A stretch of 64,000 nucleotides of DNA from NCBI GenBank assembly GCA_963750045.1, contig CAVVPD010000008.1:124001-188000 (forward strand), written 5' to 3'. The notes under the pieces are model-generated. The model saw only the letters and a list, made by a program, of their open reading frames with translations. It made no database searches and was not told the DNA's origin. Origin of the DNA: DASUAS01 sp963750045. GTDB lineage: Bacteria; Actinomycetota; Acidimicrobiia; IMCC26256; DASPTH01. Below are positions 54,241 to 63,719 of this stretch, piece after piece. Within the stretch, counting starts at the first letter, position 1. Each line of letters starts with the position of its first letter. A program made the position numbers and the translations under genes.

Positions 54241-54904
54241 CCGCAGCCGGCCCGGCGCGTCCGGGTTCGACCTCGACACGGTCGACAAGCTGCTGAGCAC
54301 CACCCGGGCGGTCCGCAAACGTCTGGATCTCACCCGCCCGGTCGAGCTGGACATCATCCTGGAGTGCCTGCGCCTCGCGATCCAGGCGCCGACGGGCACG
54401 AACCTGCAGACGTGGCGGTGGCTGGTGATCACCGATCCCGGCGTGCGGGGCCGGCTCGCCCGGCTGTACCAGGACGCGGCAGGTGGCGCCAGCGGGACCG
54501 GGAGCGGCAAGCCACCAGCCGTGGCCGACACCGCGCAGCAGCGACGGGTGTCGGACTCCGTGAAACACCTCATCGCGCACATCCACGAGGTGCCAGTCCT
54601 CGTCGTGCCGTGCGTCGAGGACCGGGGTGGCGCCGCCGGTTGGGCGCCGTCGATCTATCCGGCGGTGTGGAGCCTCATGCTCGCGCTTCGAAGTCGCGGG
54701 CTCGGATCGGTGATGACGACGGCGCACCTGTTCCGGCGCGAGGAGGCGGCGGAACTGCTCGGCGTCCCGACCGGGTTCGTCCAGACCTGCCTGCTGCCGG
54801 TCGCGTACTACACCGGCGACGATTTCGCGCCCGTGCGACGCCGGCCGGTCGAGGAACTCACGTACCTCGACCACTGGGGCCGGGCCGTCCGCGTCCCGGA
54901 CTGA
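54233..54904 (+). CDS. Nitroreductase-family protein
   Basis: This 223-residue FMN-dependent oxidoreductase has STTRAVRKRLDLTRPVELDIILECLRLAIQAPTGTNLQTWRWLVITDP, the FMN-binding and dimer pattern of nitroreductases (R-x-VR and APTGTN-x-Q). The central PSIYPAVWSLMLALRSRGLGSVMTT and C-terminal DFAPVRRRPVEELTYLD also match. TTG 54233 overlaps the amidohydrolase stop by eight bases. It reduces a nitro, quinone or enone group with NAD(P)H; the paired amidohydrolase suggests one catabolic step pair. Its end overlaps the converging phosphatase-like gene by 47 bases. Confidence 0.9.
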   Translation: MADRSRPGASGFDLDTVDKLLSTTRAVRKRLDLTRPVELDIILECLRLAIQAPTGTNLQTWRWLVITDPGVRGRLARLYQDAAGGASGTGSGKPPAVADTAQQRRVSDSVKHLIAHIHEVPVLVVPCVEDRGGAAGWAPSIYPAVWSLMLALRSRGLGSVMTTAHLFRREEAAELLGVPTGFVQTCLLPVAYYTGDDFAPVRRRPVEELTYLDHWGRAVRVPD

Positions 54905-57151
54905 CCGCGCTCGTCGATCGAGGACCGGGAGCCGGAGCGTCGGTCGCGTCGGCGACGAGATATGCACCGGCCGCGGCGACGAGCGAGAGCATGACCGCCG
55001 GAATCGCGAGACCGGAGTCGTTCAATCCGTAGGACAACACGGCCAGGACAACGAGGCAGACCGCGGCGGGTGGCAGGGTGGGTACCCGCGAGACCGCGGT
55101 CGCGAGTGGTCTCGGTGGCTGTCGCCAGAGGTAGATCCCGGCGGCGACGACCGCCGCGATCACGAGGAAGTAGATGGGACGCGAGAGCGTCGCCACGTTC
55201 TCGCCGCCCTTGCGCTCGATCACGGTCGCGAAGCCGGAGAAGCCGTCGTTCCCCACCTTCTCGAAGAACCGCCCGACGTGGGTTCGTTGGTCGGCAGGTC
55301 GCAGCAGGTCGAGGAAGCCCACGACCAGACCGCTGGCCAGGAGGATCCCGAGCAATCCGGAGACCGCCTTCAGCGTCACCCGCCGTCCGAGCAGCATCCA
55401 TGCGAGGAGGGAGAAGGCGGGCGCCGCAGCCAGTGTCCCTCCGAAGTCCTGGCCGAAGAGTGGGGGAGTGATGGCGACGAACGAGATCGCCAGGACGGCG
55501 ATCGCGAGCGCGGTGCCGCGCGGCGAAGCGATCCGCCACGCGAGCAACGAGGCGACCAGGATCGCGGACGCGGCGAGCAATCCGGATGACTGGTTGCCGA
55601 TCCCGGAGAACCTGATGCCGACGGTCGCCGAGTACCCGAACACCGAGTTGAACTCGAGGTGACCGCCGGTGAACTGGTCCGCGACGAGCACGATGAGCAG
55701 GGCCCCGAGCGCCCAGAGCAAGGGGTCGAGTGTTCCCCGCCGGCGCGTCATGCGACACGTGGCTGCGAACCCGAGCGCGAAGAGCGTGACGAACAGCCAG
55801 TAGGCGGCCTTCCCGCCGTGCTCGCCGAAGTCGACGGCGGTCGCGGCTTTCGTCGCGACCATGAGGCCGATCAGGGCGAGACCGGCCCATTGCACTGTGT
55901 TCCGGGCCCAGGGGAAGCGCACGAGCAGCACGATGCAGGCGGCGAGGAGCGCGATCGCCGTCCAGATCACCGCTGCGGTCACCGGATTGACCAGGTCGTC
56001 ACGAAACAAGCCACCGGCGTTCGCCCGTTCGAGCGCCGCGAGTCGCTCGGGTGGGGTCCCGTGCCCGCTATCGACGAGCATCGGTCGTCCCTCCATCGAC
56101 TCGGGACGGGGAACGGCCAGCTGGTCGAGCACGGTCGGTGCGATGTCGGCGAGGGTCACGAAACCCGACCGCCGGGTCGTGGCCGACCGCAAGAGTCCCG
56201 GCGAGATCCCGGGCCCGCGCATCCCCGCGATGGTGACGGAGCGGTCGCCTGACCGCGGTACCGGCGCGACCACGAGCACGGTGTCGCGCGAGAAGTCGAC
56301 GTGGTGAAGCAGCCGCGCGACGAGCTGGTCGGTCCATCGGAGCGCGTCGTTGCGCTGTCGCGACTGCTGTCGAGGTGATGCGTACGCTGCGAACCGGTCC
56401 GCCCGCACCAGGTCGGATGCCTCCACCACGACGACGGAGCGGTCCTTCCAGCCGGCGAGGAACGCGCGCTCGACGGCGTGCTGATCGAGACGGACGCCGA
56501 ACGGTGCCGAGCTCGCGGTGCCAGCAGCTGCGGGCCGACGGCGCCGCCGGGGACCTGGCCGTCGCCGCCGATGACGGCGCCGACCGCGGCGCGGAAGTAC
56601 GGATGAACCGTCGAGCCCGGCGCGTCCGGCTGCGTGCCGTCGCCGTTCGCCACGACCGAGCGGGAGACTCCGGCTCGAGCGAGTGCGTCGCCGAGCGCTC
56701 CCGGCTGCGCGTCGTAGAGGAGCTTCGCATTGGCAGCGTCGATGCGCGAGATCGCGAGGTCGACGAGACCGGTACCCGGTGCGCTGCCGGTGCGCTGGCG
56801 GTACACGTGGCCGGCAGGTTGGTCGCCGAACCCCTCAGTGGTGGAGAGCCCCTCGCCGTCGGTGGTCGCATCACCGGCCGCCCGGGTGCCGGCTCCGATG
56901 GTCACATAGGCGGCGCCGAGCTGGGCGGGTTGACGATCGGCCCGAGTCGAGAGGTCGGCGATGGCAGCGGAGTCCAGCAGGCGGAGCAACGAGGGGGTCT
57001 CGGCGGTGGACAGATCGCTCCAGGTCAATGTCGGCAACGACAGGATCAACACTCTTCGGGGCCGGCGGGTCGGTGCGTTCGCGGTCGGGACGCCCGCGAG
57101 GGCCCGCTGAGCACCGGTGAACCCGAACACGATCGCGACGAGCGCGAGCAC
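54858..57151 (-). CDS. Alkaline-phosphatase-fold membrane protein, frameshifted
   Basis: The N-terminal half (from MLALVAIVFGFTGAQRALA) has a phosphatase/sulfatase-fold outline: RRVLILSLPTLTWSDLSTAETPSLLRLLDSAAIADLSTR, then DTVLVVAPVPRSG and VTLADIAPTVLDQLAVPRPESMEGRPM. The usual first metal Asp (VDG) is absent at LSLPTLTW, so it may be catalytically inactive. The C-terminal half has about nine membrane helices (for example VIWTAIALLAACIVLLV). A base is missing near 56516 (coding CTGGCACCGCGAGC) between LLAP and ASSAPFGVR. GTG 57151 is the only in-frame start; a GTG overlapping the PAP2 stop followed by another shift would add an arginine-rich cytoplasmic start. Confidence 0.75.
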
Positions 57152-57223
57152 GGTTGCGCGTGCGCCGCGCGAGTGTCCTCCGCGCGTGGCGTCGCGGGAC
57201 TTCCCGCCGCGCCGCCGCGGCGC

Positions 57224-58279
57224 TCACGTGTCCGAAGGCCGGGGTGCCGGCGTGTCGAGGCTCCCTTGGCCGCGTTTCGCTGCGGACCGCGCGACCCACC
57301 CGTCGTACAACCGGTTCCCGACGACGAACACGACGATCGCGTAGCACCAGCCCAGCAGGACGTCGGACACGTAGTGCTCGCCGAGGTAGACCAGGGCGAA
57401 GCCCATGGCGAGGGGATAGAGGGCAAGCGCCCAGCGCCATCGTCTCGTCCACGACCAGAAGAACAAGGTGATCAACAACGCGGTACCGGCGTGTAACGAC
57501 GGGACGGCAGCCACCTTGTTCACGAAGCGCTGTGATTCCATGACGCGCGTGAGCTCGACGCCCATCGTGCGAGACATGATCGGCGTGAGTCGAGCAACGT
57601 GCGGAAGGAAGCCTTCGCGGCTCGCGAGCCACGGCGGCGTCGCGGGATACAGCGAGTAGGTGGCCAGCGCGGCGAACGACAAGCCGAGCCAGAGCCCGAC
57701 GAAGCGGCGGAACGCCGAACGCGAGTACCGCCAGAGTGCGGCAGCCACGCTGATCGGCAGCACGAAGTACGTCAGGTAGACGACGAAGGCGAGGTAGTCC
57801 CAGGGTTGCGGATCGCCGGGCGTCCACATCGCCCGCTGCAGCGTCACGGTGGGCGCGTTGCCGCCGAAAAGCCATTCGTCCACCCGCAGCTGCGGGAGCG
57901 TGAAGATGTGACCGACCAGACCGTCTGCGGTTCCGCGGAACAGGTCGTACGCGAAGAGGAACACGAAGACCGGCAGGAAGTCGACCGCGAGCCGGGCCAG
58001 TGCGTGCGGGCGCCCGACCACGGCGATGAGCAGCGCGCCGAACACCCAGGGGAGGAGACGGTCGCGCGAGGCGGGGAACCCCCACGCGGCCACGACCACG
58101 ACAAGGGCGAGGAGGTAGATCCCGGCCAGGATCATGCGGGGGCGGTGCCAGCGGTCAGGCGTCGCGTCCACGGGGCCTGCAGTAGGCGCGGGCCCCGGAC
58201 CGGACATGCCCGAATGCCTACCACCGGCGCGAGTCGAAGTTCCGGCGCGCCCGGCCAGTGAACCGTCCAGGCCGCTCAT
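57224..58279 (-). CDS. PAP2-superfamily (inositolphosphotransferase-like) membrane phosphatase
   Basis: This 351-residue integral membrane protein has several hydrophobic helices starting at MILAGIYLLALVVVVAAWGF. The PAP2 active site is split over VPSLHAGTALL (domain 2, with the first His) and LGEHYVSDVLLGW (domain 3, with His and Asp). The related Aur1/IPC-synthase-like branch moves phospho-head groups between lipids, while PAP2 proper dephosphorylates polyprenyl or phosphatidyl phosphates. ATG 58279 overlaps the sulfatase stop by four bases (ATGA), so the long proline-rich leader may be real. Confidence 0.85.
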   Translation of the reverse strand: MSGLDGSLAGRAGTSTRAGGRHSGMSGPGPAPTAGPVDATPDRWHRPRMILAGIYLLALVVVVAAWGFPASRDRLLPWVFGALLIAVVGRPHALARLAVDFLPVFVFLFAYDLFRGTADGLVGHIFTLPQLRVDEWLFGGNAPTVTLQRAMWTPGDPQPWDYLAFVVYLTYFVLPISVAAALWRYSRSAFRRFVGLWLGLSFAALATYSLYPATPPWLASREGFLPHVARLTPIMSRTMGVELTRVMESQRFVNKVAAVPSLHAGTALLITLFFWSWTRRWRWALALYPLAMGFALVYLGEHYVSDVLLGWCYAIVVFVVGNRLYDGWVARSAAKRGQGSLDTPAPRPSDT

Positions 58280-59892
58280 CCGGGCGGTGAACGGTCCTCG
58301 GTCGTCCGACACGTTCGACCGCGGCACCGCGCGAGCGCGTGGAGTTGCTGGGCCAAGGTTTGCACCAACGACCGGGGCGCGTGGCGGATGATGTCGCGGA
58401 TCTCGTACGGGTCGGCCCGGGTGTCGTAGAGCTGGCGTGCCCCGTCCAGGTACTCCACGTAGAGGTAGCGACTGGTTCGCATCGCGTGGTACGACGGCAC
58501 TCCCACGCCGTAGGGGTTGAGGGAGCGCAGCGGGAGCCGTTCCTCGCGCGGCGCGCCGGTAGCCGCGCGGTTGTATCCCTCGTCGTCGTCGGGTTCGCTC
58601 GGCGCCCGGGGCGAGTTCGGCTGGAACACGTTCGGCGGCTCGGTCGTCGTCGGTGACGACGACCGAGCGTGGACCCGATAGGGCCCGTAGTGCTCGACCA
58701 GGGCGGCCTGGCGCCACCTGCTCGGCGCCGGGTTGGACCGCAGCAGTGGCACGAGTGATCGTCCGTCGACGAACTTCGGCGTGGTCGCGCCCGCGAGCGC
58801 AGCGAACGTCGTCGCCAGGTCGACGTTCATCGCGAACTGGTCGACCGTCGTGCCGTGCGGGACGCCGGGCCCGCGGACGAAGAGCGGTACGCGGACGTCC
58901 TCGTCGAACGCGGTCTCCTTCCCGGGCGGCAGGCGGTGTTGCCCGAGGTGGAACCCGTTGTCCGACCCCAGGAAGATGTAGGTGTTGTCGAGCTGACCGG
59001 TCTGTTGGAGCGTGGCGACCACCTGGCGGAGCATGTCCTCGACTCCGAGCATGTCCTGCAGGCGCCGCCGGTACAGCGTGTCGATGTAGTCGAGCACCAC
59101 CGGGGAGAGGGGTGGCCGGTCGCGGAGCCACAACGGCTCGTCGTGGAACGTCGCCTGGTCGAACGAGGGTGTCCGCGGGGCGTGCACGCCCGGGAACGCG
59201 TTGGCGTAGCGGGGTGCAGGGATGGCCGGCTGGTGCGGGACGTACGGTGCGACGTACGCGAAGAACGGTTGCTTGCCCGCGGCATGGCGGATGAAGGCCG
59301 TCGTCTTCTTCGCCAGCACGTCGACGAGATAGTCCGCGGGCTGGTGCCCGTACTGCACCAGCTTCCCGTTCTCGTTCATCTCGTAGCGGTACTCACCGTA
59401 CGGATTCCCGCCGCTGGGGCTCGCCCACGCGTCCCAGCCCGGGGGCACGTACTGCGGCGGCATGGTGTCGGGGTAGCCGTTCAGATACTTCCCGAACAAC
59501 GCGGTGCGGTAGCCGTGGGCGTGGAGCCAGGTGCCCACGGTCGACGCCTCGCGACCGTCTGCGTGGAACTTCCCGAACCCGCCCGTCGGCGGTCCGTTGT
59601 TGAGCACGCCGGTGTTGTGGATGTACTGGCCCCGAAGGATCGACGCCCGGGAGGGGCAACACAGCGAGTCGTCGACGAAGAAGTTGGAGAACGTCACGCC
59701 CTGGCTCGTCAGCAGATCGTGCAACACGGGGAAGCGAGCCGGGTCGAAGGTCGCCGCGTCGAGATCGTCCGTGAGGATGAACACGATGTTCGGGCGCTTC
59801 GGCTTCGCTTCGGGAGCCGCCGCCCGGGCGGGCGAGCTCGCGAGCAGCGGAACCAGCAGCGCCAGCAGGAGGGTTCCGACGCGAGCGATCAA
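58276..59892 (-). CDS. Exported sulfatase
   Basis: This 538-residue type I sulfatase has a Sec signal peptide (MIARVGTLLLALLVPLLASSPARAAAP). The formylglycine motif is DDSLCCPSRASILRGQ, matching CxPSR, so an FGE maturase elsewhere must convert the cysteine. The metal ligands are in NIVFILTDDLD and LGSDNGFHLGQHRLPPGK, and FGKYLNGYP is the substrate-side helix. It resembles the N-acetylglucosamine-6-sulfatase/arylsulfatase class. TTG 59892 overlaps the arylsulfotransferase stop (TTGA), so the two opposite-direction sulfate enzymes are made together. Confidence 0.92.
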   Translation of the reverse strand: MIARVGTLLLALLVPLLASSPARAAAPEAKPKRPNIVFILTDDLDAATFDPARFPVLHDLLTSQGVTFSNFFVDDSLCCPSRASILRGQYIHNTGVLNNGPPTGGFGKFHADGREASTVGTWLHAHGYRTALFGKYLNGYPDTMPPQYVPPGWDAWASPSGGNPYGEYRYEMNENGKLVQYGHQPADYLVDVLAKKTTAFIRHAAGKQPFFAYVAPYVPHQPAIPAPRYANAFPGVHAPRTPSFDQATFHDEPLWLRDRPPLSPVVLDYIDTLYRRRLQDMLGVEDMLRQVVATLQQTGQLDNTYIFLGSDNGFHLGQHRLPPGKETAFDEDVRVPLFVRGPGVPHGTTVDQFAMNVDLATTFAALAGATTPKFVDGRSLVPLLRSNPAPSRWRQAALVEHYGPYRVHARSSSPTTTEPPNVFQPNSPRAPSEPDDDEGYNRAATGAPREERLPLRSLNPYGVGVPSYHAMRTSRYLYVEYLDGARQLYDTRADPYEIRDIIRHAPRSLVQTLAQQLHALARCRGRTCRTTEDRSPPG

Positions 59893-61793
59893 GACCGCGG
59901 CGTCACTACGGGCGAGGTCGCCAACACGCCTCCGCCGGCGTCCAGCGCCTCGACCGCGAAGTACGGCTGGTTGCTGGTGGTGTGGATCGCGGTCTCGAAC
60001 CCGTGCCTCGCCACCGTGGTGACGGGGGTCAGGTGCACCCGGTCCGGACCGGCGAGCACCGTCCAGGAAGCGACGTCGGTCGCGCCGTTCCAGCTGGCGA
60101 ACACTTTCATGTCGTCACCGGCCGCGCGCTTCGCCGCGACCGCGGGGAGATCGGTCGGGTGACCGTTCCAGTTGTACGCGAGCGTGCGGTACGACGTGAT
60201 CGTGCCGGCCGAGGACGACGGGAGCTTGACGTCGTAGACGATGGTCCCGTCCGCCGCGTATTCCGTGTACTCCGGCTCGCTTCCCCAGCCGGCGAAGTAG
60301 GTCCCGTCGGCGAGCAGCCGAAAGCTGCCCTGGCTCGACGCCTGGAGCTTCCCGGGCGCCCGGTACTGGTGGACGAGCGCGGCCGTCATCGCGCCTTCAT
60401 CGAGCGACAACACGAGGCCCCGTGTCTTGTGCGTGAGCGTGCTGCCCGCGCTGCCGTTGTCGAAGATGGTCAGCGTGCCGTCCGGGTTGCGTCGTACGTC
60501 GTGCTGCCACGCCGACTCGGCGGCCTTGCGGATCGTGAAGCTGTCGAGCTTCCCACCGAGACGCCAGTCGAGCGTGCCACTCAGGCGATCGATCTTGTAG
60601 ACAGACCACGTGTGACGCCCCGACAGCAGCAGGTTGCCGTCGAGATCGAGCGCGATCGAGTTCGGGTGGACGTAGTCGTACATGTCACCCGCCTTCTTCG
60701 GGACCGGCTGGTACGAGTCCCCGAGCGGTATCGAGGACAGGCCGTGCCACTCGAACAGCAAGGTGCCCGTCGCGATGTCGATCTCCTGGATGACCGGTTC
60801 GAGCACGGCCTGGTGCTTGCTCCCCCCCACGGACGATGAGTCGACGACGACCGGGTTGTAGATCTGGAGCAACGCGGTGCCCTCTGGAGTGATGGTCATG
60901 TCGTGGATGTCCGCCGAGTATCCGTTGACCGCGAAGATGCGCGCGATCTGGTGGTAGCTGGAGTCCGCGATCACGTAGGTCCCCTGGCCGACGCCCGGGT
61001 TGACCACCGAGCCCTCGTACCACGTGAGCACGGGTTGGCCCTTGTACTCCTGCTCCTCGAGGTTGATGGCACGGGTGCCGGGGCGGGGAGATTCCCACAC
61101 CGGTTGGCCTTCGGCATCGACGATGAGCAAGGCCTGCTGCGAGTCGCCACCCGCCGGCGTGAGGAAGACGTCACCGGGTCCCGCGCCGGTCGAGGGCGTC
61201 GTCACCTGGAGGTTCGGTGGTGTCAGGTCGGGGCGGGTCACGAAGTGGAGCAGATCGCTCTTGGGGCTCTTCTTCGACACCGGCTTGACCACGGGAAGCG
61301 GCTGATCCGGGAAGGGAGAAGGCTGTGCCACGGTGAAGGTGTACTTCCCGCCGGTGGCGCCGCGGACCGCGAGCGTCGTGGTCACCGTCACCTGCTCACC
61401 GGGCGTGAACGGCTGGTCCGGGACGAACGTCGTACCCATCCCGTCGGGGTGCGGCTGGAAGTGGCCGGTGTGAGCGCCGGTCTTCGCGCCGGTGACCTGC
61501 ACCGTCTGGAGCGCCGCCGCGCCCGTGCCCCGGAAGGCGATGGTGCTCGTCGGCGACGCCGTGGGCGTGCCCGGCGCCGGGAACGCGCTGACCGTGCCGC
61601 TCGCGTCGAAGTCGGCCGGGCGAGGGGTCGGTAGCGGCTTCGGTGTCGCGTTGCCCGATGGCACCGTCGTCGTGCTTCCCGACGCCGGTCGCGCGGTCGA
61701 CGACTCGGCCGCTCCGAAAAATGCGATGGAGAGCACGAGGGCGACGCAGATCGAGGTCGCACGCGATGATCCGAGGATCCGACTCGTCGGCAC
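59889..61793 (-). CDS. Arylsulfotransferase (ASST) family protein, exported
   Basis: This family (Pfam Arylsulfotran) transfers sulfate between phenolic compounds without PAPS. The 634-residue protein has an N-terminal export signal (SIAFFGAAESSTARP), a Thr/Pro-rich linker, an Ig-like domain (FRGTGAAALQTVQVTGA), and a beta-propeller with HDMTITPEGTALLQIYNPV, YVHPNSIALDLDGNLLLSGRHTWSVYKIDRLSGTLDWRLGGKLDSF and WQHDVRRNPDGTLTIFDNGS. The repeated HPNS/GNLL/WRLGG/QHD pattern is the ASST signature, and the catalytic His is expected in this core. GTG 61793 starts the operon. Confidence 0.88.
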   Translation of the reverse strand: MPTSRILGSSRATSICVALVLSIAFFGAAESSTARPASGSTTTVPSGNATPKPLPTPRPADFDASGTVSAFPAPGTPTASPTSTIAFRGTGAAALQTVQVTGAKTGAHTGHFQPHPDGMGTTFVPDQPFTPGEQVTVTTTLAVRGATGGKYTFTVAQPSPFPDQPLPVVKPVSKKSPKSDLLHFVTRPDLTPPNLQVTTPSTGAGPGDVFLTPAGGDSQQALLIVDAEGQPVWESPRPGTRAINLEEQEYKGQPVLTWYEGSVVNPGVGQGTYVIADSSYHQIARIFAVNGYSADIHDMTITPEGTALLQIYNPVVVDSSSVGGSKHQAVLEPVIQEIDIATGTLLFEWHGLSSIPLGDSYQPVPKKAGDMYDYVHPNSIALDLDGNLLLSGRHTWSVYKIDRLSGTLDWRLGGKLDSFTIRKAAESAWQHDVRRNPDGTLTIFDNGSAGSTLTHKTRGLVLSLDEGAMTAALVHQYRAPGKLQASSQGSFRLLADGTYFAGWGSEPEYTEYAADGTIVYDVKLPSSSAGTITSYRTLAYNWNGHPTDLPAVAAKRAAGDDMKVFASWNGATDVASWTVLAGPDRVHLTPVTTVARHGFETAIHTTSNQPYFAVEALDAGGGVLATSPVVTPRS

Positions 61794-61862
61794 GCGTGGA
61801 GCGTACGCCAGGTACGCGCCGAAGTCCTGACACTCATCTCAGGCTCACAAACACGCCGTACC

Positions 61863-63357
61863 ATGATTCTTCGTGGACGTCTCGCGGTCGTTGCCGGCCC
61901 GCGCCCGATGACACGGCCTGACGAAGGCTCTCCACGGCACCCACTCGTCTCCGGTCATCGACGCACGCGGGTGCGCTACGCGCTCTTGGCGACGACCGTC
62001 GTGGCGTCGTACACGATCCTGCGCCTCCCGCGTCACGCGGTTGCTTCGGTCCTGGTCGTTCTGCTCGCGGCCACCGCGGCGGGAGCCTTCGTGTACCTCG
62101 AACACCGCGCGCCGCGTCTCGGGCTGTTCCCGGTCGCGGTGGCGGTCGGCGCGATCGTCATCGCGTCGGTCGTGACGCCGCCCCGCACGTCGAACGACCT
62201 GTGGTCCTACACGATGTACGGCCGGGCGTTGTCGGCCCACGGCACGAGCCCGTACGACACGGTGCCGGCCCACTTCCGCTCGGATCTGTTTCTCAACCGG
62301 GTGAGCCCACGCTGGCGACACCGTGGTTCGGTGTACGGAACCGTGTTCGTGGGCCTCGCGGCGGCGGGCACGTTCGTGGCCGGTGACTCCGTGCTGCTGT
62401 CTCGATTGTTCTTCCAGATCCTGGCCGCGCTCGCCCTGCTCGCGATCCTGATCGTGGTGTGGCGCACGACACGGAGCGTCGCCGCGGTTCGCGTTCCTCG
62501 GGCTCAATCCCCTGCTCTCGGTGATCGTCGTCAACGGCGGTCACAACGATGCGTTGGTCGGGCTCGGTCTGCTGGTCGCGATGCTCCTGGCGGCGAAGGG
62601 ACGGTGGCGTACGGCGGGGGCCGTCATCGGCGTCAGCGCGTTGATCAAGCTCACCGCGGGTCTCGCCCTCATCGGCCTGCTCCTGTGGGCGTGGCGACAC
62701 CACCGGAGCCGGGTCGGCGTGGCGGCCGCAGGGACCGCGGTCGCAGTCGTGGCCGTGGGGTATCTCCCGGTCGTGGCCGGCGCGTCACACGTGTTGGGCG
62801 CGTCCGACAAGACGGTCACCGACGCATCGCCGTGGAACCCGCTCGTCGACCAGCTCCTGCACCACGACGCCTGGCGGAACGTGGCGCATCCCCTCGCTCC
62901 GAACACGACGCTCACCGCTGTGTTCTACGCGTCGGCCGCGCTGGTGCTCGCCCTGGCCTGCGGCCTGGGCTGGTTGGCCGCCGCGAACGGCGTCCCGACG
63001 CGGCCGTCGGCGTGACGCTCGCCGTCTATCCGATCGGTGCCGAGTACGCGTTCCCGTGGTACGCGGTGTGGGCGCTCCCACTGTTCGCCGCACGTCGGCT
63101 CACGCCGGTCGCCTGGGTGGTGTGGATGGAGTCGATCGTGCTCGTCGCGGCGCTGAAGCTGCCCATCGCCGTGACCGGGAGCCTGGCGCACTCGACCCTC
63201 CGGGTCATCTTGACCTACGTGGCGCCGCCGGCGTTGCTGGTGGCGTTCGTCGTGGCGGCGATCCGCCAGTATCGGTGGCCGAGGAGCGCGATACGCGCTG
63301 CCGGTGGTGTCGTCACGGTGGGTACCCGACGCGCTCGACGCCCCGCCGGGGGTATGA
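61863..63357 (+). CDS. GT87-like polytopic glycosyltransferase, two frameshifts
   Basis: This DUF2029/GT87-type membrane mannosyltransferase has SNDLWSYTMYGRALSAHGTSPYDTVP (the lipid-phosphate-sugar donor loop with Asp), about ten helices, LGLNPLLSVIVVNGGHNDALVGLGLLVAMLLAAKG, and AEYAFPWYAVWALPLFAARRLTPVAW. One extra G near 62486 (GCCGCG[G]TTCGCG) and one missing base near 62995 (CGTCCCGACG) restore it. The end is unclear: the observed frame runs into the next gene, while the frame shifted by one stops at TGA 63355-63357. Such enzymes extend polyprenyl-linked glycans. It is divergent from the arylsulfotransferase gene (69-base gap). Confidence 0.82.
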
Positions 63358-63407
63358 GCCCGCCCATCTCATCCCGCTCACATCTTGGGTGCCTCACTCT
63401 GTTGTCC

Positions 63408-63719
63408 ATGACCACGACGTATCGCCCGGGTCGACCGCCGCAGACCGCTCCGATCGTCCTCCTCGCGGAGGAGGTCGAGCGTTCGTGGGCACACGACCGG
63501 GCGCGCGTGCGCGGACTGCTCGGCGAGATGGAACGGCACCTTTCGGGCCGGTCGGCGTCCGACCCCGATGCCGCACGGATGCGGCGCACCATCGCCCATC
63601 TCTTGCGGACGGTCGATTCGCGCCACGCCCTGTCCGTCTCGGGCTTCGCCGCGGAGACGGCGCGCTACTGCAGAGCCGTGCGGAGGCGAGCCGAGGTCAA
63701 CGACCGGTTGCCCGACTGA
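63408..63719 (+). CDS. Small hypothetical protein
   Basis: This 103-residue protein starts MTTTYRPGRPPQTAPIVLLAEEVERSWAHDRARVRGLL and is helical and charged, with DPDAARMRRTIAHLLRTVDSRHALSVSGFAAETARYCRAVRRR. I do not recognise a family. It may instead be a C-terminal extension of the glycosyltransferase, since the open frame is continuous with it, but the loss of hydrophobicity and the internal ATG make a separate gene more likely. Confidence 0.5.
   Translation: MTTTYRPGRPPQTAPIVLLAEEVERSWAHDRARVRGLLGEMERHLSGRSASDPDAARMRRTIAHLLRTVDSRHALSVSGFAAETARYCRAVRRRAEVNDRLPD

Noticed and set aside
52870..54582. N-terminal two-thirds of an 827-residue minus-strand frame
   Set aside because: Only the last 256 codons match an SDR; the rest is antisense to the amidohydrolase gene and has Arg/His-rich shadow composition.
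2745..63005. Programmed ribosomal frameshifting as the cause of the breaks
   Set aside because: Too many unrelated genes are affected, with no slippery heptamer or stimulatory structure in common; error or mutation is simpler.
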